DNA of 64,000 nucleotides from Pseudomonas koreensis (GTDB lineage Bacteria; Pseudomonadota; Gammaproteobacteria; Pseudomonadales; Pseudomonadaceae): assembly GCF_012986595.1 (NCBI RefSeq), contig NZ_JAAQYM010000009.1:264858-328857 (forward strand), read 5' to 3'. The notes below the pieces were generated by a model. It saw nothing but the letters and a program-made list of their open reading frames with translations. It was not told the origin of the DNA and did not search any database. Made by a program: the position numbers and the translations under genes. Positions 34,271-43,809 of this stretch are shown here, piece by piece (the stretch's first letter is position 1; each line of letters starts with the position of its first letter).

Positions 34271-34567
34271 GTAAAAAATCCTCGTTCAGGCGCTCTGAAA
34301 ACTACTGCGAGTAACGCGCGTGATTCTTCGTCTACTCAGGCGCACGGTCTTTTGTCGTGCTTATAAGGCCTGGATTGCGCCCGTATGTGCCGGGTTGGCG
34401 GCAGCGGGACGCCTATAGTCGTGATGAGCCAACAGGAAGTCAATTGCGTGTGTTACCGCATTGTTACGAGGGGAGTGTTACCGGCGTTACTGATGCGATT
34501 CAGCGGCGCGGCGGGCCTGATTCGCGGGTTTTTTGTCCGACAAAATGGCAATGCCGCATGCTCTCTG
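34271..34567. other. Intergenic region upstream of panB
   Basis: About 300 bases before a REP pair. A TATAAG on the minus strand near 34360 could be a panB -10 box, but I find no convincing -35. No gene seen. Confidence 0.3.
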
Positions 34568-34661
34568 TGTAGGAGCTGCCGGAGGCTGCGATCTTTTGAT
34601 CTTGCTCTTGTTTCTAAACAAACAGGATCAAAAGATCGCAGCCTTCGACAGCTCCTACAGG
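34568..34661. repeat. REP inverted pair (GATCGCAGCCTTCG type)
   Basis: Facing copies of tgtaggagctgccggaggc... around a longer AT-rich spacer, next to the folK stop. Confidence 0.85.
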
Positions 34662-34670
34662 GGATTTCTG

Positions 34671-35156
34671 TCAGGCGTGGGAGAGGCGTTCCAGGCCGAC
34701 GAACGGGCAGGCGGCCAACAGGTCGGGCAGTGCGCGACCATCGGCCAGGCGCAGATCCTCGGGGGCCAGTTCGGCCAGGGGATAGAGAACGAACGCGCGT
34801 TCCTGAATCTGGTAGTGCGGGACTTTTAGACGTGGCTCGTCGATCAGGCGATCGCCGTACAGCAGGATATCCAGATCCAGCGTGCGCGGTCCCCAGCGCT
34901 CCAGGCGCTCGCGACCCTGATCGTTTTCGATCGCTTGCAGCGCATCGAGCAGATCCAGTGGCGCCAGTTCACTGTCGAGGGCCGCAACCGCGTTGGTGTA
35001 ACGCGGTTGGCCCGGCAGCAGTGAATCGCTCTGATAAAACGCCGAGACACCGGCGAGGCGGGTCTCTGGCAATTGCCCCAGCGCGCTGAGCGCGCTGCGC
35101 AATTGTTCTGCCGGATCGGCGAGGTTGCTGCCCAGGCCGATATAGATGCGTTCCAT
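34671..35156 (-). CDS. folK: 2-amino-4-hydroxy-6-hydroxymethyldihydropteridine pyrophosphokinase
   Basis: 161 residues; transfers pyrophosphate to the pterin in folate synthesis. Starts MERIYIGLGSNLADP, and carries RLERWGPRTLDLDILLYGD and VPHYQIQERAFVLYPLAE, the FolK signature. It follows pcnB by three bases, forming the usual pcnB-folK operon. Confidence 0.96.
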   Translation of the reverse strand: MERIYIGLGSNLADPAEQLRSALSALGQLPETRLAGVSAFYQSDSLLPGQPRYTNAVAALDSELAPLDLLDALQAIENDQGRERLERWGPRTLDLDILLYGDRLIDEPRLKVPHYQIQERAFVLYPLAELAPEDLRLADGRALPDLLAACPFVGLERLSHA

Positions 35157-35159
35157 GCC

Positions 35160-36560
35160 TTATTCGCCCGATGCGCTCGGAGCCCCGGCGCGCTTGCGCT
35201 TGGAACCGCTGCTACGGCGACGTTTGCGTGGCGCGCCACTGGCGTCATCACCCTTGCCGCTGAGGTCGCGGATCATATCGCGACGTTCGCTGTCGTTGGC
35301 GTCCTGATAGTCGGTCCACCATTCGCCCAGGCCATCGGTCTGCTCGCCAGCGCTTTCGCGTAACAGCAGGAAGTCGTAGCCGGCGCGGAAACGCGGGTTG
35401 TCCAGCAGCAGGTCGGCACGTTTGCCGCTGCGGCGGGGCAGGCGCTCCTGCATGTCCCAGATCTCGCGGATCGGCATGGTGAAGCGTTTTGGAATCGCGA
35501 TGCGCTGGCACTGCTCGGCGATCAGCTCGTGCGCGGCTTCCTGCATCGCCGGAATCGGCGGCATGCCGCGCTCTTGCAGACGCAACACGCGGGCTGGCAG
35601 GGCAGGCCATAGCAGGGCGGCAAACAGGAACGCCGGGGTCACCGGTTTGTTCTGCTTGATGCGCAGGTCGGTGTTGGTCAGCGCTTCGCTGATCAGCGTA
35701 TGGGTGTATTCCGGGTTGTGCTCGAGTGCATCGGCACTGGCCGGGAACAGCGGGGCGAACAATTGCAGATCGACCAGCATCTCGAAGGTGATCGCGCCGT
35801 GGCCGGAGAGGAACAGCTTGAGCACTTCCTCGAACAGACGGGCTGACGGGATCTCGCGCAGCATCGGCGCCAGTTCACGGATCGGCTGCACGGTGTGCTT
35901 CTCGATACCGAAATTGAGCTTGGCGGCGAAACGCACGGCGCGCAGCATGCGCACCGGGTCTTCCTGGTAGCGCTGCTTCGGATCGCCGATCAGGCGGATC
36001 AGGTGATTGCGGATGTCGTGTACGCCGTTGGCGTAATCGAGAATGCGCTCGCTGACCGGATCGTAATACAGGGCGTTGATGGTGAAGTCGCGGCGTTGCG
36101 CGTCTTCTTCCAGGGTGCCGTAGACGTTGTCGCGCAGAATCCGCCCGCTCTCGTTACGCGAAGACTGATTGCTGTCTTCTTCGTCTTCGTTTTGCGGGTG
36201 ATTGGCGCGGAAGGTCGCGACTTCGATGATTTCGCGACCGAAATGGATATGCACCAGTTTGAAGCGGCGACCGATGATCCGCGCATTGCGGAATTCGGCA
36301 CGGACTTGCTCGGGGGTGGCGCTGGTGGCGACGTCGAAATCCTTGGGTGTGATGCCCAGGAGCATGTCACGCACGCAACCACCGACCAGATAAGCCTGGT
36401 AACCGGCACCTTGCAGGCGTTCGACGATATTGACCGCATAGCGGCTGAATTGCCCTTTTTGCAGCGAATGTTGGCCGCTGTTGAGGACTTCAGGCGTGCT
36501 ACGGATGTGTTGCGTACGACGCAGGGGAGTTCGGAATGACTGGAACAGCTTCTTCAGCAT
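35160..36560 (-). CDS. pcnB: Poly(A) polymerase PcnB
   Basis: 466 residues from ATG 36560 (MLKKLFQSF). Adds poly(A) tails that mark RNAs for decay. The nucleotidyltransferase core has YLVGGCVRDMLLGI and KDFDVATSATPEQV with the catalytic Asp pair, and a C-terminal arginine/lysine-rich tail (RKRRRSSGSKRKRAG). The frame is open to 36737, but that part is over the small RNA and lacks a ribosome site. Confidence 0.93.
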   Translation of the reverse strand: MLKKLFQSFRTPLRRTQHIRSTPEVLNSGQHSLQKGQFSRYAVNIVERLQGAGYQAYLVGGCVRDMLLGITPKDFDVATSATPEQVRAEFRNARIIGRRFKLVHIHFGREIIEVATFRANHPQNEDEEDSNQSSRNESGRILRDNVYGTLEEDAQRRDFTINALYYDPVSERILDYANGVHDIRNHLIRLIGDPKQRYQEDPVRMLRAVRFAAKLNFGIEKHTVQPIRELAPMLREIPSARLFEEVLKLFLSGHGAITFEMLVDLQLFAPLFPASADALEHNPEYTHTLISEALTNTDLRIKQNKPVTPAFLFAALLWPALPARVLRLQERGMPPIPAMQEAAHELIAEQCQRIAIPKRFTMPIREIWDMQERLPRRSGKRADLLLDNPRFRAGYDFLLLRESAGEQTDGLGEWWTDYQDANDSERRDMIRDLSGKGDDASGAPRKRRRSSGSKRKRAGAPSASGE

Positions 36561-36730
36561 GGGATGCACTGTTTGAAGGAATGTTCGGCCATACCAAAGA
36601 ATGACCGCATGATGGGCGCAGATTCTAGCATTTAGTCGGGGGATGGTGTAGGAGGCTGCCGATTTGCCCTGAAAGCCGCTGGCTACAGGCGTCGAGCGGG
36701 GTGTAGGCCGAGGATTTTGCCGAAAGGCAG

Positions 36731-36757
36731 AAACCACAAGGGGAGCCGAAGCTCCCC
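36731..36757 (-). terminator. Terminator of crcZ
   Basis: On the minus strand GGGGAGC-TTCG-GCTCCCC is followed by TTGTGGTTT; the UUCG tetraloop gives extra stability. Confidence 0.8.
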
Positions 36758-37097
36758 CAGAAGTAGTTGCGTGCTCTTTTTATTATTGATTCGGGCTTCT
36801 TGTTTTTGTTGAGTGCCCTCGCCATGAAGTATTTCCTTCATGACCCTCCCAATCGGGAGCCAAGAGCAAACGGATTGCTTTGGTCGCTGAGTTGCAGTGA
36901 TCTTGCGATCCAACCAGTACAGGCTCTGTCTTAGGACAGTTTTTGTTGTTCTCGGCCTGGTCGCGGGGCTAGCCCCAAATACAACGCCTCTCCAAAAGAA
37001 TCAGTTAGCTGCGCCTCTCGCCGTCTTGTTTTTATTGTGCGTGAGTCGATTCGTCTTATTTTTATTGTCTTGTGCATTGCTTGTTATTGTTCTTGTA
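36731..37097 (-). ncRNA. crcZ: Small RNA CrcZ, antagonist of Hfq/Crc
   Basis: The gene lies between cbrB and pcnB, the CrcZ locus of Pseudomonas. Predicted from about 37097 (12 bases after an RpoN promoter) to a terminator at 36731-36757, about 367 bases, close to the known size. On the minus strand there are six clusters of AAnAAnAA: 37094-37081, 37066-37056, 37036-37026, 36950-36943, 36810-36797 and 36787-36780. Such motifs sequester Hfq/Crc and release catabolic mRNAs. No ribosome site or sensible ORF is present. The ORFs over it on either strand are fortuitous. Confidence 0.9.
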
Positions 37098-37107
37098 CCA
37101 AACATAT

Positions 37108-37123
37108 AGCAGGTGCCGTGCCA
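37108..37123 (-). promoter_or_regulatory. RpoN (sigma54) promoter of crcZ
   Basis: TGGCACGGCACCTGCT on the minus strand matches 15 of 16 positions of TGGCACGrNNNTTGCW, including the spaced GG and GC. It fits activation by the NtrC-type regulator CbrB. Confidence 0.88.
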
Positions 37124-37183
37124 ACTTTTGCGAGGCCCAATAAAACAAGGGGTTAGGTCGATATAACCGTTTTCTCGGGGCGT

Positions 37184-37218
37184 AAAAAAGCCGGGGTTTC
37201 GTTACCGATAACCCCGGC
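37184..37218 (-). terminator. Terminator of cbrB
   Basis: Nine-base stem GCCGGGGTT/AACCCCGGC with a minus-strand run of six T. It separates cbrB from the crcZ promoter, making crcZ independent of cbrB readthrough. Confidence 0.88.
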
Positions 37219-37221
37219 TTC

Positions 37222-37247
37222 TGTTACGTGAAAGGACTGAGGTAACA
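37222..37247. promoter_or_regulatory. CbrB upstream activating site of crcZ
   Basis: TGTTAC-N14-GTAACA is a perfect match to the CbrB binding consensus. It is centred about 120 bases before the RpoN promoter of crcZ, typical for an enhancer. Confidence 0.88.
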
Positions 37248-37266
37248 GTTTTTTCACATCTTCAAG

Positions 37267-37293
37267 CGTTACCCGCACACTCGACAGGTAACG
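37267..37293. promoter_or_regulatory. Second, imperfect CbrB-like palindrome
   Basis: CGTTAC-N15-GTAACG, with both outer bases and the spacing one off the consensus, ends two bases before the cbrB stop codon. It lies 45 bases further from crcZ than the perfect site. Confidence 0.5.
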
Positions 37294-37294
37294 T

Positions 37295-38731
<1,437 letters not shown>

Positions 38732-38753
38732 TGATTCGATACTCTCGACGGTC

Positions 38754-41702
38754 TCAGTTCACAGCGGACGTCGCTTCGACATGACGCGGTAAGGTCACCC
38801 GGATACGGGTGCCGCGCTGGCTTTGTACATCAGCCGGGCTGTCGATGGTGATTTGTCCATAATGCTCTTCAACGATGGAATAGACCAGTGCAAGGCCCAG
38901 ACCGGTACCTTCACCCGGGTCCTTGGTGGTGAAGAAAGGTTCGAACAATCGATCCATGATGTTCTGCGGAATGCCACTGCCTTCGTCCTCGACGATCAGA
39001 TCGACCGTGTGTTCGCCGGCTTCGCTCTTGACCCGCACCGCACTGCCCGCAGGCGAGGCGTCACGGGCATTGGAGAGCAGATTGATCAGTACCTGAGCGA
39101 GCCGCTGCGGGTCGCCTTCGACCCAGTGATCCGGGTCGCACAGGTTGTAGAACTGCACTTCGAAGTTGCGCCGGTTCAGCGCCAGCAGGCCAATCGCATC
39201 CTGCGCGACTTCGGCCAGGCAGACGGGCTCGTCGCTGTGCTGGTGGCTGCCAGCGTGGGCGAAGCTCATCAGCGACTGCACGATGCGCGACACGCGCTTG
39301 GTCTGTTCGAGGATCTGCCCGCTGATTTCCGTCAGTTCGCCGTCTTCTTCGCGCTCTTCGCGCAGGTTCTGCGCCAGACAGGCGATGCCGGTGATCGGGT
39401 TGCCGATTTCATGGGCCACACCCGCCGCCAGTCGGCCGATGCTCGCCAGACGCTCGGAGTGCACCAGTTTGTCTTCGAGCATCTGGGTTTCGGTCAAGTC
39501 TTCCACCAGCAGCACCAGGCCGCTGTTGCCCGGCGCCAACGGTTCGTCGATCGCCGCTTTGTGCAGGTTCAGCCAGCGGGTCTGGCCGTCGAGGGCCAGG
39601 TGCTGCTTGTGCAAATGCTCGTCGGGCAGGTTGATGAAGCCTTGCAGCAATTGCTTCCACGGATTGGCAATGGTGCTCAGGCGCGAACCGACCACCCGCT
39701 GCGCAGCGATCCCGGTGAGCTCTTCCATGGCCTTGTTCCACATCAGGATCTCTTGATCCTTGGCCAGCGAACAGACGCCCATCGGCAGTTCCTGCAGGGT
39801 CTGGCGGTGGTAGCGGCGCAGGGCGTCGAGTTCGGCGGCCAACCCGGTGAGCCGCGAGTGGTAGTCCTCGAGGCGGCTTTCGATGAAGTGGATGTCTTCG
39901 GTGACGTAGTTTTCACCTCCGGCCTTGTACGGCAGGAAGGTTTCGACCATGTCTTGCGCCACGCTCGGGCCCATCAGGCCGGAGAGGTTGGCTTCGATCC
40001 GGTCACGCAGGCGGCGCAGCGCATAAGGGCGGCGTTCGTCGAACGGCAGATACAGATCGCGCAGCGCCTGCTCGACTTCTTTCTGTGCCGCCTTGGCGCC
40101 CAAGGGTTTGGCCAGTTGCGTGGCGAATTCCTGGGGCGAGGCCGCGTGCAGTTCGCGGCGTTGCGGACGACGCACGTTATCCACTGCGCAGGCTTCGGCA
40201 GCGCTGGCTTCTTCGGGGCTGGCGTTGGTGAACAGCGAGATCAGGGTGAACATCAGCACGTTGGCCGCCAGTGAGGCGATGGCCGCCATGTGCCAACTGG
40301 TGTCGTCCAGCACGTAAATCATGTTCAGCAGGGGAATGTAGAAGCCCTGCAGATTGCCGACCAGCGGCAACAGCATGGTCACCACCCACACCAGAATCCC
40401 CGCCAGCAGACCGGCGATAAAGCCGCGACGGTTGGCGGTCGGCCAGTACAGCACCGAAAGCACGCCGGGCAGGAATTGCAGGGTCGCGACGAAGGCGACG
40501 ATGCCGAGGTTGGCCAGATCCTGTCCGGCGCCAAGCATCAGATAGAAGCAGAAACCGGCCATGATGATCGCGACGATCAGCGCCCGGCGCGTCCACTTCA
40601 GCCAGCGATAGATATTGCCTTCGGCCGGCGGCTGATAGAGCGGCAGCACCAAGTGGTTCAGCGCCATGCCCGACAGCGCCAGGGTGGTGACGATGATCAG
40701 GCCACTGGCGGCCGACAAACCGCCGACATAAGCCAGCAGGGCCAACGGCTTGCTGTTGGCGGCAATGCCGATGCCGAGGGTGAAGTACTCCGGGTCGGTG
40801 GTGGCGCCAAGCTTCAGGCCGGCCCAGAGAATCAGCGGCACCGCCAGGCTCATCAGCAACAAGAACAGCGGCAGGCCCCAGCTGGCGCTGACCAGCGAGC
40901 GCGGATTGAGGTTTTCGGTGAAGGTCATGTGATACATGTGCGGCATCACGATCGCCGAGGCGAAGAACACCAGCAACAGTGTGCGCCATGGGCCTTCCTG
41001 CAGCGGCGTGTGCAACGCGGCGAGGGCGGTCTGGTTTTGCAGCAGCCACAGTTCGAGCTGTTGCGGACCGTCGAACACGCCGTACAGCGCATACAGACCG
41101 ACGCCGCCGAGGGCGATCAACTTGATCACCGACTCGAAGGCAATCGCGAACACCAGCCCTTCGTGCTTCTCGCGAGTGGCGATATGCCGGGAGCCGAAGA
41201 AAATCGTGAACAGAATGATCAGCGCACAGAACGCTAGCGCGACCCGGCTCTGGATCGGCTCGCCGGTGAGGATGCCGATGGAGTCGGCCACCGCTTGAAT
41301 CTGTAGTGCCAGCAGCGGCAGCACGCCGATCAGCATGAAGATCGTGGTCAGCGCGCCGGCCCAGGTGCTGCGAAAACGGAAGGCAAACAGATCCGCCAGC
41401 GACGACAGTTGATAGGTGCGGGTGATTTTCAGGATCGGGTAAAGCAGCACGGGCGCCAGCAGAAACGCGCCGGAGACCCCGAGATAACTGGAGAGAAAAC
41501 CGTAGCCGTATTGATAGGCCAGGCCCACCGTGCCGTAAAACGCCCAGGCACTGGCGTAGACCCCCAGCGACAGGGTGTAGGTCAGCGGGTGGCGAATGAT
41601 CGCCCGCGGGATCATGCCCCGTTCACTGATCCAGGCAACGCCGAACAGCACCGCCAGGTACGCGGCGCTGATCAGGATCATCTGGGTCAGGCTAAAGCTC
41701 AT
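38754..41702 (-). CDS. cbrA: Sensor kinase CbrA with sodium:solute symporter domain
   Basis: 982 residues. The first about 500 form an SSSF-type transporter domain with some 13 helices, then a STAC/PAS region and a histidine kinase (GVAHEIGNPITGIACLAQNL, with NARDASP and GTGLGL boxes). It transports histidine in P. putida and phosphorylates CbrB. The start MSFSLTQ at 41702 follows the family; ATG 41708 is an alternative two codons earlier. Either overlaps the 3' end of cbrX, so translation of the two is probably coupled. Confidence 0.95.
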   Translation of the reverse strand: MSFSLTQMILISAAYLAVLFGVAWISERGMIPRAIIRHPLTYTLSLGVYASAWAFYGTVGLAYQYGYGFLSSYLGVSGAFLLAPVLLYPILKITRTYQLSSLADLFAFRFRSTWAGALTTIFMLIGVLPLLALQIQAVADSIGILTGEPIQSRVALAFCALIILFTIFFGSRHIATREKHEGLVFAIAFESVIKLIALGGVGLYALYGVFDGPQQLELWLLQNQTALAALHTPLQEGPWRTLLLVFFASAIVMPHMYHMTFTENLNPRSLVSASWGLPLFLLLMSLAVPLILWAGLKLGATTDPEYFTLGIGIAANSKPLALLAYVGGLSAASGLIIVTTLALSGMALNHLVLPLYQPPAEGNIYRWLKWTRRALIVAIIMAGFCFYLMLGAGQDLANLGIVAFVATLQFLPGVLSVLYWPTANRRGFIAGLLAGILVWVVTMLLPLVGNLQGFYIPLLNMIYVLDDTSWHMAAIASLAANVLMFTLISLFTNASPEEASAAEACAVDNVRRPQRRELHAASPQEFATQLAKPLGAKAAQKEVEQALRDLYLPFDERRPYALRRLRDRIEANLSGLMGPSVAQDMVETFLPYKAGGENYVTEDIHFIESRLEDYHSRLTGLAAELDALRRYHRQTLQELPMGVCSLAKDQEILMWNKAMEELTGIAAQRVVGSRLSTIANPWKQLLQGFINLPDEHLHKQHLALDGQTRWLNLHKAAIDEPLAPGNSGLVLLVEDLTETQMLEDKLVHSERLASIGRLAAGVAHEIGNPITGIACLAQNLREEREEDGELTEISGQILEQTKRVSRIVQSLMSFAHAGSHQHSDEPVCLAEVAQDAIGLLALNRRNFEVQFYNLCDPDHWVEGDPQRLAQVLINLLSNARDASPAGSAVRVKSEAGEHTVDLIVEDEGSGIPQNIMDRLFEPFFTTKDPGEGTGLGLALVYSIVEEHYGQITIDSPADVQSQRGTRIRVTLPRHVEATSAVN

Positions 41703-41868
41703 CGGCATCTTTTTGGCTCTGCAGGATGAAGGTCACGACAATCAGGATCAACCAGAGCAGATACGGCCGATACCAGGCGCCCGTGGCGTCGATCCACCAA
41801 TCCATGATGGCTGGCGAAAACAGATAGATTCCCACGACCAGAAGCAGGACCAAGCGATAGATGTACAT
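41692..41868 (-). CDS. cbrX: Small membrane protein CbrX, overlapping cbrA
   Basis: 58 residues: ATG at 41868, TAG at 41692. There are two predicted membrane helices, LVLLLVVGIYLFSPAIM and YLLWLILIVVTFIL, joined by a Trp-rich loop (DWWIDATGAWYRP), ending SQKDADEL. GGCCGGGATG is the start context, with no strong ribosome site. The 3' end overlaps the start of cbrA by 11-17 bases. In P. putida a small gene of this kind, CbrX, is translated with CbrA and affects its level. Confidence 0.8.
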   Translation of the reverse strand: MYIYRLVLLLVVGIYLFSPAIMDWWIDATGAWYRPYLLWLILIVVTFILQSQKDADEL

Positions 41869-41945
41869 CCCGGCCTCTCTTTTTTATGCGCGTGCCCGAA
41901 AACGTGCGGCGATGGTAACGGATGGCGGCGCGACTGCAAGTGTCG

Positions 41946-42842
41946 TCATTGCAGTTGCGCCTCGGGCAACGTCAGTGTGCGCGGGATCCTGGATGCATCC
42001 CAGCGGGCTGCGCCCCATTTCAGCAACTCCTGCGCTGAAGCGTGGGCCAGTTCGGTGCCGGGGTTTTGCCCTAGTGCACGCAGCGCCCGCAGCAGCAGCG
42101 GGGTGGCTTGATCGGCCTCAAGGGGGGGCGAACGGTAGGATTTGCCGAGCTTGTTGCCGTCCGGCTGCGTAATCAGTGGCAGGTGCAGATAGCGCGGCTG
42201 GCGCAGGCCCAGCAGTTCCTGCAGATAGAGCTGGCGCGGCGTGGAGTCGAGCAGGTCGGCGCCGCGCACGATGTCGGTAATGCCTTGCCAGGCGTCATCC
42301 AGCACCACCGCCAGTTGATAAGCGTAGAGGCCGTCGCGGCGGCGAATCACGAAATCGCCGACATCACGCCCCAGATGCTGGCGAAACTCTCCCTGCACCC
42401 GGTCGATGAAGTGATATTCCAGCTCCGGCACGCGCAGGCGAATCGCCGCGTCTTGCTGTTCATGACCGGCATTGCGGCACAAGCCCGGATAAATGCCGTT
42501 GTAAGACTCCAGCTGTTTGCGCGAACAGGTGCAGGCGTAGGCCAGGCCGTGATTGAACAGGCTGTTGAGGACTTCGGCGTAGGCGGCATGCCGGTCACTC
42601 TGACGCACCATCTCGCCGTCCCACTCGAAACCGTAGCTTTCCAGCGCCTTGAGGATCGCCGCCTGCGCGCCGGGCTCTTCCCGGGGCGGATCTAGATCTT
42701 CCATGCGCACCAGCCAGCGTCCGCCCACCGCGCGCGCGTCGAGGTAAGAGGCGAGGGCAGCGACCAGCGAACCGAAGTGCAGGTGGCCACTGGGGGTGGG
42801 GGCGAAGCGTCCGATGTAGGCGGGGGAGGTTTTGGCAGTCAT
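41946..42842 (-). CDS. gluQ: Glutamyl-Q tRNA(Asp) synthetase GluQ
   Basis: 298 residues, a truncated glutamyl-tRNA synthetase that attaches glutamate to queuosine in tRNA-Asp. IGRFAPTPSGHLHFGSL contains the HIGH motif, and KLGKSYRSPP the KMSKS-like loop. It has the zinc ligands CTCSR and no anticodon-binding domain. Placement behind dksA is typical; here a REP pair and the dksA terminator lie between. Confidence 0.95.
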   Translation of the reverse strand: MTAKTSPAYIGRFAPTPSGHLHFGSLVAALASYLDARAVGGRWLVRMEDLDPPREEPGAQAAILKALESYGFEWDGEMVRQSDRHAAYAEVLNSLFNHGLAYACTCSRKQLESYNGIYPGLCRNAGHEQQDAAIRLRVPELEYHFIDRVQGEFRQHLGRDVGDFVIRRRDGLYAYQLAVVLDDAWQGITDIVRGADLLDSTPRQLYLQELLGLRQPRYLHLPLITQPDGNKLGKSYRSPPLEADQATPLLLRALRALGQNPGTELAHASAQELLKWGAARWDASRIPRTLTLPEAQLQ

Positions 42843-42880
42843 GGAGTGAAACTACTTTTCAGGGCGTGCGCAGGTCAACT

Positions 42881-42970
42881 TGTAGGAGTGAGCCTGCTCG
42901 CGATAGCAATAGGTCAGACAACATAGATGTTGAATGTCAGGCCGCTATCGCGAGCAGGCTCACTCCTACA
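42881..42970. repeat. REP inverted pair (GAGCCTGCTCGCGATAGC type)
   Basis: Facing copies of tgtaggagtgagcctgctcgcgatag between the dksA terminator and gluQ. Confidence 0.87.
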
Positions 42971-42987
42971 GGGCAAAAGGCAGAAAC

Positions 42988-43017
42988 AAAAACGGAGCGT
43001 TCGCACGCTCCGTTTTT
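42988..43017. terminator. Terminator of dksA, bidirectional shape
   Basis: AAAAACGGAGCG-TTCG-CACGCTCCGTTTTT, ending about 14 bases after the dksA stop on the minus strand. Confidence 0.88.
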
Positions 43018-43031
43018 CGTTCAGGTCGAGA

Positions 43032-43475
43032 TTACTTGCCGACCTGCTTTTCCTTGATTTCAGCGAGGTTCTTGCAGTCGACGCACATGTCGGCGGTAGG
43101 ACGGGCTTCGAGGCGCTTGACGCCGATCTCGATGCCGCAGGAATCGCACCAACCATATTCACCGTCTTCGATCAACTGCAGTGTCTTGTCGATCTTCTTG
43201 ATCAGCTTGCGCTCGCGATCACGGGCGCGCAGTTCGAGGGCGAACTCTTCTTCCTGACTGGCACGGTCGGCCGGGTCGGGGAAGTTGGCTGCTTCGTCCT
43301 TCATGTGATCAACAGTGCGGTCGACTTCCTGCATCAAGTCCAGTTTCCACTTGGTCAGGATCTTGGTGAAGTGCGCGCGCATGGGCTTGCCCATGTACTC
43401 TTCGTCTTTGGCCTGAACATAGGGTTCGAAGCCACTGATCGCCGTTTGCTGCTGTTGCTTTGCTTGGGTGGGCAT
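43032..43475 (-). CDS. dksA: RNA polymerase-binding factor DksA
   Basis: 147 residues. The coiled coil holds the tip DPADRASQEEEF with the two conserved Asp residues, and the zinc finger CDSCGIEIG...CVDCKNLAE has all four cysteines. DksA acts with ppGpp to reduce rRNA promoters and activate amino-acid genes. Two cysteine pairs show the zinc-binding, not the cysteine-free, paralogue. Confidence 0.97.
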   Translation of the reverse strand: MPTQAKQQQQTAISGFEPYVQAKDEEYMGKPMRAHFTKILTKWKLDLMQEVDRTVDHMKDEAANFPDPADRASQEEEFALELRARDRERKLIKKIDKTLQLIEDGEYGWCDSCGIEIGVKRLEARPTADMCVDCKNLAEIKEKQVGK

Positions 43476-43809
43476 GAAATGGACCGCCTCTACTCTTGTA
43501 ATCCATTGCGCAGGATTGCTCCATCACCGACACCTGCCGGCCCTGCGGCTGCAAGCGGGCGAACTTACCAGATCAATTCGGCCTGCGCTACTCCCGGATG
43601 TCGAGGCCCCGGCGGGTGGCGCTTGCAAATGTTTGGCAAGCCGTGTCTGGCGGTGTGGGAGACCTGTTCAATCACTGATTTTAGTCAATCCTGGAGCGTA
43701 CGTGCGTATCGTTACAGTCCAGCGTTCTTGAGGCTGTGACCGCGACGGGTTCTCGCTCGTTCCGGCAGATGGGTAGAATCGTCTCTTTTTCGCCGCCGAA
43801 GGAAAACCA
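43476..43809. other. Divergent intergenic region dksA/aminotransferase
   Basis: 334 bases with the 5' regions of both genes. TAGAAT at 43774-43779 is a possible -10 for the rightward gene but no good -35 accompanies it. I see no small gene or repeat. Confidence 0.35.

Noticed and set aside
36625..36913. Minus-strand ORFs of 66 and 76 codons
   Set aside because: They lie in the 3' half of crcZ, cross its terminator and have no ribosome site.
36897..37109. 70-codon plus-strand ORF with hydrophobic end
   Set aside because: It is antisense to crcZ and its hydrophobic run is simply the complement of the CA motifs.
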